Of a stretch of DNA of 64,000 nt, positions 45,197-55,748 are shown piece after piece. The notes under the pieces are model-generated. The model ran no database searches. It was not told the origin of the DNA and saw only the letters and a list, made by a program, of their open reading frames with translations. Source of the DNA: Macondimonas sp045864775 (lineage in GTDB: Bacteria; Pseudomonadota; Gammaproteobacteria; UBA5335). Numbering within the stretch: the first letter of the stretch is position 1; each line of letters opens with the position of its first letter. The translations under genes were made by a program, and so were the position numbers. The stretch covers positions 558,001 through 622,000 of the forward strand of contig BTVR01000002.1 of the NCBI GenBank assembly GCA_045864775.1, written 5' to 3'.

Positions 45197-46072
45197 ATGA
45201 AAGCCCTCGTGCACGCCTGCCGCAGCCTCGCGGGGCGCATCATCGTCTGGTCTTGCGCCCTGCTGTGCAACGGTCCGGCCTTCGCAGATCCGGCATTGCG
45301 CGTGGCCGTCGGCGTTCCGGTGCTGCAGACCTTCGTCCAGCGCATCGCAGGCGAACGCGTAGAGACCCTCGTCCTGCAAGGCAGTGGCGACCCGCATGCC
45401 TTCGAGCCGTCGGCGCGCCAGATCGCGGCTCTGACGAGCGCGCAACTGTACCTCTCGGCAGGCCTGCCGTTCGAGAATGCCTGGCTGCCGCGATTGAAAA
45501 CCATCAACGCCACGATGAAGGTTGTCCACCTGCAGGCCGGCTCGCCCACCCGGACGCTCGGCGACGCTGCCGGTCGGCGGCCGGCGGCGCCCGATCCGCA
45601 CCTGTGGACCGACCCCGCCAGCGCGATGGGCATGGCCGATTTCATTCGGGATCGCCTCATCGAGTTCGATCCCGCCGGTGAGGCCGTGTATCGCGCCGGA
45701 AGCCGCGATCTCAACCGCGACCTGAGCGCGCTGGAAGCGGACATCGCCGCGCAGCTCGCGTCGCAGCGAGGGCGTGTTCTACTCGTTTTTCATCCCGGCT
45801 GGGGCTATCTCGCCGACCATCATGGCCTGCGCCAGCTTCCGCTCGAGGTGTCCGGCCGCGAGCCGGGGGCCGCGCAACTGCGGGATACGATTGCCACGGC
45901 GCGCAGGGATGGCGCGAGCGCCGTGTTTCTCCAGCCCGGGCACGGCGACCGGCTGGCAGGGCAGGTCGCACAGGAACTCGGCGTCCCCCTGGTCCTCGTC
46001 GATCCCTTGGCCGCCGATTACTTCGGCAACGTCCGCCGGCTGGTGCAGGCCCTGGTCGATCCATCGCCATGA
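45197..46072 (+). CDS. znuA: Metal (zinc-type) ABC transporter substrate-binding protein
   Basis: Periplasmic cluster A-I binding protein, 291 residues. Signal peptide about 1-31 (ending PAFA). Probable metal ligands are His in GDPHAFEPS, His in PDPHLWTDP, His in VFHPGWGYLADHHG and Asp in LVDPLAADYF. The His-rich loop typical of E. coli ZnuA is absent between the first two ligands. No ribosome site is visible before the ATG, and the mRNA may be leaderless (see finding). First gene of znuA-znuC-znuB-zur; zinc is inferred from the regulator. Confidence 0.88.
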   Translation: MKALVHACRSLAGRIIVWSCALLCNGPAFADPALRVAVGVPVLQTFVQRIAGERVETLVLQGSGDPHAFEPSARQIAALTSAQLYLSAGLPFENAWLPRLKTINATMKVVHLQAGSPTRTLGDAAGRRPAAPDPHLWTDPASAMGMADFIRDRLIEFDPAGEAVYRAGSRDLNRDLSALEADIAAQLASQRGRVLLVFHPGWGYLADHHGLRQLPLEVSGREPGAAQLRDTIATARRDGASAVFLQPGHGDRLAGQVAQELGVPLVLVDPLAADYFGNVRRLVQALVDPSP

Positions 46073-46818
46073 CGCATGCCGTCCGGATCCAAGGCCTGTG
46101 CTTCGGTTATCGCGGTCGGCCGCCCCTCCTGGAGGACATCGATCTGCTGGTCGAGCGCGGCGAGTTCCTGGGCATCCTGGGACCCAACGGAGCAGGCAAG
46201 AGCACCCTGATTCAGTTGGTGGCCGGCCTGCTCAAGCCGGACAGCGGCGCGATCGAGATCATGGGCCGGCCTCTGCGCGAGATGCGCCACCGCATTGGCT
46301 ACATGCCCCAGCAGGCCCCGCCGGTGCGCCATCTGCCGGTCACGGTCGCGGCGCTCGCCCAGCTCGGCTGCCTGCAAGGCTGGCATCCGCTCGGACGAAC
46401 CGGATCCGGCGAGCGGCAGCGCGCTCAGGCGGCCTTGGCTCAGATGGAGCTTGGCGAGCAGTCGACGCGTCTGCTGCGGGAACTGTCCGGCGGCGAATTG
46501 CAGCGTGCCTTGCTGGCTCGCACCCTCGCCGCCGATCCCGCGGTTCTGCTGCTGGATGAGCCCACCGCGCACATCGATCCGGCAGCGGAGAGCCGCATCT
46601 GGTCCCTGCTGCGCCGTATGACTCCCGAACGGACCGTGATCGCAATCTCCCACGACCCTGCCCTACTTCGGATGCATGCGGATCGAATCGCGCTGCTCAA
46701 CGGCCGCCTGCGCATGGTCACGCCCGAGGCGATGGACGCTGCGGCGCTGCAATGGGCCTACAGCCGCCATCCCGAAGGGTCTGCCGAAATCCCGTTGCGG
46801 CGCGGAGCAGCCGGATGA
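46069..46818 (+). CDS. znuC: Zinc-type ABC transporter ATP-binding protein
   Basis: 249 residues. Walker A GPNGAGKST near residue 39, signature LSGGELQRALLAR, Walker B AVLLLDEPTAHIDP and the switch His in AISHDPALL. It overlaps the stop of the binding-protein gene (ATGA) and its own stop overlaps the permease start, so all three parts of the importer are coupled. Confidence 0.92.
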   Translation: MTHAVRIQGLCFGYRGRPPLLEDIDLLVERGEFLGILGPNGAGKSTLIQLVAGLLKPDSGAIEIMGRPLREMRHRIGYMPQQAPPVRHLPVTVAALAQLGCLQGWHPLGRTGSGERQRAQAALAQMELGEQSTRLLRELSGGELQRALLARTLAADPAVLLLDEPTAHIDPAAESRIWSLLRRMTPERTVIAISHDPALLRMHADRIALLNGRLRMVTPEAMDAAALQWAYSRHPEGSAEIPLRRGAAG

Positions 46819-47648
46819 ATTTCATGGCCGCGCTGCTCGCCGAACCGTTTCTGCAGCGTGCGCTGCTGGCGGGAATCCTGGCCAGCATCGGCTGCGGCCT
46901 CATCGGTCCCTGGGTGCTGATCCGCCGCATGAGCCATCTGGCGGGCGGCATCGCCCATGCCGTCCTCGGCGGCATGGGCATCGCTTACTTTCTCGGCGGT
47001 TCGCCGCTGTGGGGGGCCGCCGTGGCTGCGCTCGTGGTGGCGCTGCTGATCGGCCTCATTCACCTGCATTGGGAAGCGCAGGAGGACGTGCTCACCGGTG
47101 CCCTGTGGTCGGTCGGCATGGCGGTCGGCCTGCTGTTCATCCATCGCACGCCGGGAGCGGGCGCGGATCTCATGAGTTACCTGTTCGGCAGCATCCTGCT
47201 GGTCAGTCGAGACGATCTGTGGTTCATGCTCGCGGTCGACGCCGTGGTCCTGACGGTGGTGGGCCTGCTGCATCGCCAATTTCTCGCCATCAGCCTGGAT
47301 GAGGCATTTGCCCGATCGCGGGGACTGCCGGTTGCGGCGCTCTATCTGATCCTGCTGGTGCTGGTGGCGCTGACCGTCGTCGCCCTCATACGCGTGGCCG
47401 GGCTCATCCTGGTCATGGCGCTGGTGACCCTGCCCGCCGCAGCCTGCAGCCTGTACGCCCGATCCATCCTCGCCTTGACGCTCGGCGCCACCGCGCTGGC
47501 GGTGGCCTGCACGGCGACGGGTCTGGCATTGTCCTATGCCCCCGACTGGCCGGCTGGCCCCACCATCATTCTCGTTTGCGCGATCGCCTACGCCCTTGCG
47601 CTGGTGGCCACCACCCTGCGACACCGGGCCCTGACTGCCGGGAGTTGA
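46815..47648 (+). CDS. znuB: Zinc-type ABC transporter permease
   Basis: 277 residues with about eight membrane helices. ABC-3 family: FLQRALLAGILASIGCGLIG, GGIAHAVLGGMGIAYFLGG and DEAFARSRGLPV (coupling region). The ATG at 46815 overlaps the ATPase stop. It forms the membrane channel of the importer. Confidence 0.92.
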   Translation: MNFMAALLAEPFLQRALLAGILASIGCGLIGPWVLIRRMSHLAGGIAHAVLGGMGIAYFLGGSPLWGAAVAALVVALLIGLIHLHWEAQEDVLTGALWSVGMAVGLLFIHRTPGAGADLMSYLFGSILLVSRDDLWFMLAVDAVVLTVVGLLHRQFLAISLDEAFARSRGLPVAALYLILLVLVALTVVALIRVAGLILVMALVTLPAAACSLYARSILALTLGATALAVACTATGLALSYAPDWPAGPTIILVCAIAYALALVATTLRHRALTAGS

Positions 47649-47652
47649 CGAC

Positions 47653-48213
47653 ATGTCCGCCGCACGCATTCTCGGCGCCCCGACGGGCGCAAGACACGAC
47701 CACCGCCGCTGCGTGGGGCAGGCGCTGGCCGAAGCCGAACAGGCTTGCCGTCGACAAGGGCTGCGCCTGACGCCCATCCGGCGCCAGGTGCTGGAACTCA
47801 TCTGGCGGGATCATCAGCCCATCAAGGCCTATGATCTGATCGATGCCCTGCGCGATCGCGGCATCAGGACCGGACCGCCGACCGTGTATCGAGCGCTCGA
47901 TTTCCTTCGCGAGGCCGGCTTGGTCCATCGCCTCGATACCGTGAACGCCTTCGTCGGCTGCGGGGCCCATGGCCGACCGCACGCCGGGATGTTCCTCATC
48001 TGCCGATCGTGCGGCGTCGTGCTGGAGCTCGATGCCCCCGCGCCCCTCGGTCTCATCGGCATGGAGGCCGATCGCCTGGGGTTCGAACTCGTGACGCAGG
48101 CCGTCGAGATTCTAGGCCACTGCAATGACTGCCGCGCGGCCGGCACTCCCAGCGATGCGAGTCGCGCCGCGGCCTGTGGACCCGACCGACCGATCGAGGC
48201 GGGGCAGGCCTGA
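47653..48213 (+). CDS. zur: Fur-family transcriptional regulator, probable Zur
   Basis: 186 residues. The winged helix includes RLTPIRRQVLELIWRDHQPI and TGPPTVYRALDFLREAGLVHR. The dimer domain has HAGMFLICRSCGVVLEL and GHCNDC, two CxxC pairs that form the structural zinc site. The sensory site residues are near CGAHGRPHAG. It starts 4 bases after the permease, so it probably represses its own operon with zinc bound. The Ala/Pro-rich C-terminal tail (from about 160) is not conserved. Confidence 0.88.
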   Translation: MSAARILGAPTGARHDHRRCVGQALAEAEQACRRQGLRLTPIRRQVLELIWRDHQPIKAYDLIDALRDRGIRTGPPTVYRALDFLREAGLVHRLDTVNAFVGCGAHGRPHAGMFLICRSCGVVLELDAPAPLGLIGMEADRLGFELVTQAVEILGHCNDCRAAGTPSDASRAAACGPDRPIEAGQA

Positions 48214-48326
48214 TCCCGCCCGCTTGCGGAGCGGCATGCCGCCGAACGGTCCGGCCGCCATGGATGCCGAGCGGCTGCCTGCGGTAAAGTGGTCCCCCAT
48301 CCTGACTCGCCGAGGCCCGATGCCCG

Positions 48327-49145
48327 ATGTACAGCGGTGACCCTGCCTCCGCCCCGCCGATCACCCTCGACACCCTGCGGCGCATGAAGGCCGCGGGAGA
48401 GAAGATCGTCTCGCTGACCGCCTATGACGCCAGCTTCGCCGCCCAGATGGATGCGGCCGGCGTCGAATGGGTTCTGGTGGGCGACTCGCTGGGGATGGTG
48501 ATCGAAGGCCACGACAGCACGCTGCCGGTGACCCTGGACACCATGGTTCATCACACCAAGGCTGTCGCGCGCGGATTGCGCCGCGGATTTCTGGTGGCCG
48601 ACCTGCCCTTCGGGACGTGCAATACGCCTGAGCAGGCGATGCAGGGCGCGGTTCGGCTGATGCAGGAAGGCGGCGCCCGCATGATCAAGCTCGAGGGCGG
48701 CGCCTTGCAGCGGGAGCTGGTGACTCATCTGACGGCGCGCGGCGTGCCGGTCTGCGCGCACATCGGCCTGCAACCGCAGTTCGTCCACAAGCTGGGGGGA
48801 TACAAGGTGCAAGGCCGCAGCGCCGAGGCCGCCGCCGGCATGCGCGCGGAAGCCAGCGCCCTGGTCGCCGCCGGCGCGGACATGCTGGTGCTCGAATGCG
48901 TGCCCGCGGCCTTGGCGGCCGAGATTACCGCCAGCGTGCCGGTGCCGGTCATCGGCATCGGCGCCGGATCCGGGGTCGATGGCCAAGTCCTCGTCGTCTA
49001 TGACATTCTGGGCATCTCCATCGGCAAGCGACCGCGATTCTCGAAGGATTTTCTCGCCGGTCAGGACAGCATCGCGGGCGCCCTGAACGCCTATGTGCGT
49101 GCCGTGAAACGAGGCGAATTCCCTGCAGCCGAGCACGCTTTTTGA
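48327..49145 (+). CDS. panB: 3-methyl-2-oxobutanoate hydroxymethyltransferase
   Basis: First step of pantothenate synthesis, making ketopantoate with methylene-THF. 272 residues, (betaalpha)8 barrel. EKIVSLTAYDASFAAQMDAA, WVLVGDSLGMV and VIGIGAGSGVDGQVLV are family blocks with the Mg ligands. The end overlaps a possible TTG start of panC. Confidence 0.97.
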   Translation: MYSGDPASAPPITLDTLRRMKAAGEKIVSLTAYDASFAAQMDAAGVEWVLVGDSLGMVIEGHDSTLPVTLDTMVHHTKAVARGLRRGFLVADLPFGTCNTPEQAMQGAVRLMQEGGARMIKLEGGALQRELVTHLTARGVPVCAHIGLQPQFVHKLGGYKVQGRSAEAAAGMRAEASALVAAGADMLVLECVPAALAAEITASVPVPVIGIGAGSGVDGQVLVVYDILGISIGKRPRFSKDFLAGQDSIAGALNAYVRAVKRGEFPAAEHAF

Positions 49146-49156
49146 AGCGGGCGGCG

Positions 49157-50014
49157 ATGGAACGCATCGAAACCGCCGAGGCGCTGCGTGAACGGATCGG
49201 CCGCTGGCGCCGCGCCGGCGAGCGCATCGCCTTGGTGCCGACCATGGGCAACCTCCACGCTGGTCATCTGACACTGGTCGAGAGGGCCCGCGAGCAGGCG
49301 GACCGCGTGGTGGTGAGCATCTTCGTCAATCCGACCCAGTTCGGTCCCGGGGAGGATTTCGCCGTCTACCCGCGCACCCCGGACGCCGATTGCGCGGCCT
49401 TGATCGCGCACGGCGTCGATGTCGCCTTTCTGCCGACCGTCGCGGTCATGTATCCGGGCGGCGTCCCCGGTGCGGTGCGTGTCGAGGTCGGCGGCCCGCT
49501 GACGGCCGGTCTGTGCGGCGCCTCCCGCCCCGGACATTTCGGCGGCGTGGCCACGGTCGTGACCAAGCTGTTCAACCTGGCGCAGCCGGACGTTGCGGTG
49601 TTCGGCGAGAAGGATTATCAGCAACTCGCCGTCATCCGGGCGCTGGTGCGCGAACTGGCCATGCCCATCGACATCGTCGGCGTAGCGACCCGCCGCGAGG
49701 CCGACGGGCTGGCGCTCAGTTCGCGCAATCAGTATCTGGATCCGGAGCAGCGCGCTCGTGCCCCGCTGCTGCATGCCGTTCTGTCCGACAGCGCTGCGGC
49801 CCTGGCAGCCGGCGCGCGCGATTACACGGCGATCGAGAGAGGCGCCAGCGCTCGTTTGGTCGCTGCCGGATTCGACGTCGAGTATGTGCGTATCGTCCGG
49901 GCGGACGATCTGCAAGCGCCGCAGGGCCGAGAATCGCGTCTGGTCCTGCTCGTCGCGGCGCGGCTGGGATCAACAAGACTTATTGACAATATTGAGGTGA
50001 AGATCTCAGAATGA
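49157..50014 (+). CDS. panC: Pantoate--beta-alanine ligase
   Basis: ATP-dependent last step of pantothenate synthesis. 285 residues. The HxGH motif is in LVPTMGNLHAGHLTLV, with SIFVNPTQFGPGEDF and GEKDYQQLAVIRAL downstream. The ATG at 49157 fits the family N-terminus (MERIETAEALRERI). A TTG at 49142 overlapping the panB stop (TTGA) would add five residues. The C-terminus continues a few residues past the usual RLIDN end. Confidence 0.96.
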   Translation: MERIETAEALRERIGRWRRAGERIALVPTMGNLHAGHLTLVERAREQADRVVVSIFVNPTQFGPGEDFAVYPRTPDADCAALIAHGVDVAFLPTVAVMYPGGVPGAVRVEVGGPLTAGLCGASRPGHFGGVATVVTKLFNLAQPDVAVFGEKDYQQLAVIRALVRELAMPIDIVGVATRREADGLALSSRNQYLDPEQRARAPLLHAVLSDSAAALAAGARDYTAIERGASARLVAAGFDVEYVRIVRADDLQAPQGRESRLVLLVAARLGSTRLIDNIEVKISE

Positions 50015-50178
50015 TGAATCCTGCCCGCGTGGGTTCGGGAGAACAGAGACGCTGACCATTCGGCGTTTGGACCGAGATAAAAGCTGCGTTTGATGCACTT
50101 GGGGGGCGGCCGCCACGGATGAAGGCTGCGCCAAAGGCCCTGGATCGTTCCATCCACATCACTGCCGAGATGGGTGAT

Positions 50179-50565
50179 ATGCACTTGACCTTGCTCAAAG
50201 CCAAACTGCACCGCGCGCGCGTGACCCACGCCGAGCTCGAGTATGAAGGCTCCTGCGCCATCGATGGTCGCCTGCTGGATGCAGCCGGCATCCTGGATTA
50301 CGAACAGATCCAGATCTACAACGTCACCAACGGCGAGCGCTTCACCACCTACGCCATTCGCGCCGAGGAAGACTCGCGCATCATTTCGATCAACGGCGCG
50401 GCTGCGCACAAGGCCAATGTGGGCGACTGCATCATCATCTGCGCGTATGTGGGCCTGGACGCGGCCGAAGCCGCGCGCTTCAAGCCCAAGCTGGTCTATC
50501 TGGACGCACAGAACTACGTGACCCATACCCGCAACACGATCCCGGTGCAACTCGCCACCGCCTGA
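50179..50565 (+). CDS. panD: Aspartate 1-decarboxylase proenzyme
   Basis: Makes beta-alanine for PanC. 128 residues. It self-cleaves between Gly24 and Ser25 in YEGSCAID to form the pyruvoyl cofactor. NVTNGERFTTYAI and RIISINGAAAHKANVGDCII are family blocks. The start MHLTLLKAKLHRARVTHAEL aligns with E. coli; ATGs at 50119 and 50170 are alternatives. It follows panC by 164 bases that hold no gene. Confidence 0.97.
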   Translation: MHLTLLKAKLHRARVTHAELEYEGSCAIDGRLLDAAGILDYEQIQIYNVTNGERFTTYAIRAEEDSRIISINGAAAHKANVGDCIIICAYVGLDAAEAARFKPKLVYLDAQNYVTHTRNTIPVQLATA

Positions 50566-50589
50566 TCGGCCGCTGCGTCAGTTTCATGA

Positions 50590-50628
50590 AAGCCCCCGCA
50601 TTCGCCCGGATGCGGGGGCTTTTGTTTT
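50590..50628 (+). terminator. Rho-independent terminator after panD
   Basis: A 12-bp perfect stem AAGCCCCCGCAT/ATGCGGGGGCTT (50590-50601 with 50610-50621) and an 8-base loop, followed by TTGTTTT. It ends the pan operon ahead of pgi. Confidence 0.92.
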
Positions 50629-50691
50629 GTACGCCCGCGCAGGCTGTGTAAGCTGCAAGCTTGGCTATACCGTCTGCTGAAGGAGCGTGCC

Positions 50692-52368
50692 GTGACTGCC
50701 GTCGATCAACTGCCTGCGTGGAAAGCGCTCGAACGTCATGCCTGCGATCTGCAAGGGCGCCATCTGCGTGAGCTGTGCATCGAGGACCCCGGTCGCGGCG
50801 CGCGCTGGCGCGGCCGAGTCGGTGCCCTGCAGGTCGACTATGCCAAGCATCGCGTTCGTGAGGAGACCTTCGCGCTGCTATTCGCCTTGGCCGAGGAAGT
50901 TGCGCTGCCCGCGCAGATCGCCCGGCTGTTCGCCGGCGAGCGCATCAACTCCACCGAGCAGCGGGCGGTGTTACACATGGCCTTGCGCGGCGGTGCGAGC
51001 AGCGTGTTCCGGGTGGACGGCGCGGACGTCATGCCGGAGATTCTGGCAACGCGGGCCCGCATGCGGGCGCTCTGCGACGCGCTTCGCGCCGGCGCCTGGC
51101 TGGGCGCAGCCGGGGAGCCCGTCACCGATGTGGTGAACATCGGCATCGGGGGATCGGATCTCGGGCCCTACATGGTCTGCGAAGCCCTCGCCCCCTACGC
51201 GGCCGCCACCCCGCGTGTGCATTTCGTGTCCAACATCGACGGCGCGCAGATCAGCCGGGTGCTGGCGCCGCTGGATCCACGCCGAACGCTGTTCATCGTC
51301 AACTCCAAAAGCTTCGGCACCCTCGAAACCAAGACCAACGCCGAAACCGCCAAGCACTGGCTGCTGCAGTCGGGCTTGCCGTCCGAAGCCGTCATGGCGC
51401 GGCATTTCCTAGCGGTCTCGGCCAACCAGACGGCACTGTCCGCGTTCGGCATCCCCGAAGCGAATCGCTTCCCCATCTGGGACTGGGTCGGCGGCCGCTA
51501 CTCGCTGTGGTCCGCCACCGGTCTGGCCATCGCCATTGCCGTCGGCATGGACGCGTTCGAAGCGCTGCTCAGCGGCGCGCGAGCGATGGACGAGCATTTC
51601 CGCGACACGCCGATGCCGCACAACCTGCCGGTGCGGCTCGGCCTCCTGGGCGTCTGGTACGCCGATTTCCTCGGCGCCGCCAGCCATGCCGTGCTGCCCT
51701 ACGATGATCGGCTGCGCAGCCTACCGGCTTACCTGCAGCAGGCTGACATGGAAAGCAACGGCAAGCGCGTCACCCGTGATGGTCACCCCGTGACCTGGTC
51801 CACCGGACCCATCGTCTGGGGCGCGCCCGGCACCAATGGCCAGCATGCGTTTTTCCAGCTCATGCACCAGGGCACGCACCTCATTCCCGCCGACTTCATC
51901 GGCTGCATCCGGCCCCATCACCCGCACGCCGATCACCACCGCGCGCTGCTCGCCAATCTGCTGGCGCAGAGCGAGGCCTTGATGCGCGGCCGCACCGAGG
52001 CAGAGACGCGCGCCGCTCTCGCCGCTCGCGGATTGGATGCGGCGCGTGTTGACGCATTGACACCGCACAACCTGTTTCCCGGCAATCAGCCCAGCACGAC
52101 CATCCTGCTCGATGCGCTCACGCCCGAGGCGCTCGGCAGCCTCATTGCGCTGTATGAGCACCGCATCTTCACCCAGGGCGCCGTCTGGGGCATCAACTCC
52201 TTCGATCAATGGGGCGTGGAGTTGGGCAAGATCATGGCGCAGACCGTCATCGGCGAGCTTGCGAGCGGCGAGGTCGGTCCCGCACACGACCCTTGGTCCG
52301 CCGCGCTGATCGCCGCGTGCCTGCCCGGCGCGCATGGCGATGCCGTCTCTAACGAAGCTGAAAGATAA
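50692..52368 (+). CDS. pgi: Glucose-6-phosphate isomerase
   Basis: Interconverts glucose-6-P and fructose-6-P. 558 residues. NIGIGGSDLGPYMVCEAL, WDWVGGRYSLWSATGLAIA, and the second signature GINSFDQWGVELGK are present. The start is GTG, with AAGGAG 8 bases before it. Preceded by the panD terminator, so it is separately transcribed. Confidence 0.97.
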   Translation: MTAVDQLPAWKALERHACDLQGRHLRELCIEDPGRGARWRGRVGALQVDYAKHRVREETFALLFALAEEVALPAQIARLFAGERINSTEQRAVLHMALRGGASSVFRVDGADVMPEILATRARMRALCDALRAGAWLGAAGEPVTDVVNIGIGGSDLGPYMVCEALAPYAAATPRVHFVSNIDGAQISRVLAPLDPRRTLFIVNSKSFGTLETKTNAETAKHWLLQSGLPSEAVMARHFLAVSANQTALSAFGIPEANRFPIWDWVGGRYSLWSATGLAIAIAVGMDAFEALLSGARAMDEHFRDTPMPHNLPVRLGLLGVWYADFLGAASHAVLPYDDRLRSLPAYLQQADMESNGKRVTRDGHPVTWSTGPIVWGAPGTNGQHAFFQLMHQGTHLIPADFIGCIRPHHPHADHHRALLANLLAQSEALMRGRTEAETRAALAARGLDAARVDALTPHNLFPGNQPSTTILLDALTPEALGSLIALYEHRIFTQGAVWGINSFDQWGVELGKIMAQTVIGELASGEVGPAHDPWSAALIAACLPGAHGDAVSNEAER

Positions 52369-52577
52369 TGCTTTTGGCGTGCAGGGTATCAGCCGGCCGT
52401 AAGTTCGTACTGATGGTGGTCGGTCACAACCGCGGCGGCAAGCGCTCGGCATGAAGCCTCTCCGAAGCGCATGCTTTAGCGGCCTGACCCGTGTAGAAAC
52501 CGATTGGTCATTGCATTCACCGGCCCACGCGCATTTTCGCAAAGGTCCGGTGGAATGATGGGTTGGGCTTCGCGAAA
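52369..52577. other. Intergenic gap between pgi and HEPN gene
   Basis: 209 bases with no supported gene. It contains the left copy of an 11-bp direct repeat (52575-52585) at its end. No T-tract terminator for pgi was seen. Confidence 0.5.
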
Positions 52578-52585
52578 TTAGACGA
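52575..52585. repeat. Direct repeat, left copy (AAATTAGACGA)
   Basis: Identical 11 bases recur at 53557-53567. The two copies bracket the HEPN gene, the left one covering its stop codon. This could be a target duplication or recombination footprint. Confidence 0.6.
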
Positions 52586-53528
52586 TGCATTGATTGTTTC
52601 GGAGCCACGTTTCAAACTGAGTCGTAACCTTAGGAGTAGGAAGATCCAATTTCCGCACAAGCTCCCTTATTCGTTTGCGACGTCGTTCTAGGGCGACCGG
52701 AACCTGAACGGCAGAGTATCCGTGACACGCCTTCCAACGGCTCAAGAAAGCATTTTCAGCCCACATGGACTTGGAGAATTCGGCATCAAGCGTTGATACG
52801 AGGCGAAGAACGACATCCCCGAAGCCGACGACACCGCGAAGGCTGAGTTTGATCGGACTTCCCTCCGTATGGCTACTGATAGCCGGCACTTCCTTTAGTC
52901 CCACTTCCTCATGGGTAAGCTGCTTATATGCTTTTTCCGCCGAAACAAAGTGAATTGATGCGCTACCACCGGCGTGGACGAGGGAATTTCTCGCCTCTTT
53001 GAAATAGCGGTAGCAGATCAAGAGTTGCTCGATATGCTGAGGCAAGTTCTTCTTGTTATCAGCGATAGCGGGATAAATCGACTCAGCCATGATCGGCGAA
53101 CCATTGTTCACTATTGAATTGACAGCATGGCGGAGGCCCTTTGAAGGCTCTCCGTTTGTAAATGTGGTTGGAAATTGCAGGTCTTTAGATAGCGATGCGG
53201 TAGCGCAGAGCTCGTTGACCGCGCCTTTGCACCAAGCTTCATATAGAGAGCAAAACTCAAAAAGTAGAAAGCGCGCGAACTCCTGCTGTTGATCTTCCCA
53301 AGAAGTGTCAATGCAGGAACGGCGCAAATTGGCTCCTCGAATACCGCTTCCAGCAATAAAGCGTCCAGCCAACTCGCTATCGGTGGCAGCAGGAGACGCG
53401 GAGACATAGCCTGCTACTTGCCAACGGAGATTCCAGATTGCTGTAGCAGTAGGCCATACAAAATCAAATACCTCGGTCAATCGACGGGCAACTTGCTTCG
53501 ATGTGAGTAAGAACAGCTTCTCTTGCAT
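52578..53528 (-). CDS. HEPN-motif protein, possible ribonuclease (accessory)
   Basis: 316 residues, no named family recognised. Two helices fit a HEPN core: FLLFEFCSLYEAWCKGAVNE (88-107) and YRYFKEARNSLVHAGG (173-188), with R180-N181-x3-H185, the RNxxxH catalytic signature of HEPN RNases. No membrane segment or signal peptide. Codon use and base composition are clearly AT-richer than neighbours, with rare codons common. It stands alone, with no visible antitoxin, nucleotidyltransferase or helicase partner. A defence or toxin role is an inference; the motif is seen. The C-terminal part (230-316) is basic. Confidence 0.72.
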   Translation of the reverse strand: MQEKLFLLTSKQVARRLTEVFDFVWPTATAIWNLRWQVAGYVSASPAATDSELAGRFIAGSGIRGANLRRSCIDTSWEDQQQEFARFLLFEFCSLYEAWCKGAVNELCATASLSKDLQFPTTFTNGEPSKGLRHAVNSIVNNGSPIMAESIYPAIADNKKNLPQHIEQLLICYRYFKEARNSLVHAGGSASIHFVSAEKAYKQLTHEEVGLKEVPAISSHTEGSPIKLSLRGVVGFGDVVLRLVSTLDAEFSKSMWAENAFLSRWKACHGYSAVQVPVALERRRKRIRELVRKLDLPTPKVTTQFETWLRNNQCIV

Positions 53529-53556
53529 ATGCGCTCAGCCTTAAGAGACCATACGT

Positions 53557-53567
53557 AAATTAGACGA
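53557..53567. repeat. Direct repeat, right copy (AAATTAGACGA)
   Basis: Second copy of the 11-base repeat at 52575-52585, lying 29 bases upstream of the HEPN gene start. The spacing between copies is 982 bases. Confidence 0.6.
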
Positions 53568-53898
53568 CTCGGCTTTTTCCGAACAGACAATCCCGCTCCT
53601 CCCAAACCACGCGGGCTGCCGGACCGGATAGATGATGCGCTGTGGGTGCGCCATTGTAGTCATCGCGTAACGCTGGCCCTGGATCTGTTCGACTGCGAAG
53701 GTGGTATCCACCAGACGACTCAGGAGACCGCGAAGGTGCCGGCTGAACCGCCGGTGGAAGCGCTACGGGCAACTGCTTCGGGCCCCGATGAATCCGTTTG
53801 AAGCGCAGCATGTCTTGCTGCCTCCAAAGCCTGAACACGCGCTCGGGGAATTATGCCCCCTCTGGCGAGGACAGAGAGATTTTTGCAGTGTCAACGGG
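53568..53898. other. Gap without a confident gene
   Basis: About 330 bases between the right direct repeat and the icd terminator. Two overlapping short frames (53560-53838 minus and 53701-53952 plus) have no ribosome site and no recognisable domain. The stretch returns to high GC. Nothing else identified. Confidence 0.45.
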
Positions 53899-53899
53899 A

Positions 53900-53933
53900 C
53901 AAAAAAACCGGCCCACGCAAAAAGGTGGGCCGG
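53900..53933 (-). terminator. Rho-independent terminator of icd
   Basis: On the minus strand, stem CCGGCCCAC/GTGGGCCGG (53925-53933 with 53908-53916) has an 8-base loop and is followed by seven T (53901-53907). It lies 45 bases past the icd stop. Confidence 0.9.
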
Positions 53934-53978
53934 CCGCATGAATGGCCCTTGACGGACCCCAGCGATGGCGAATCGGGT

Positions 53979-55748
<1,770 letters not shown>

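Noticed and set aside
53701..53952. 83-residue plus-strand frame and overlapping 92-residue minus-strand frame near the icd terminator
   Set aside because: No start signal or domain, and the plus frame runs through the icd terminator hairpin. Considered as a transposase remnant but no motif supports it.
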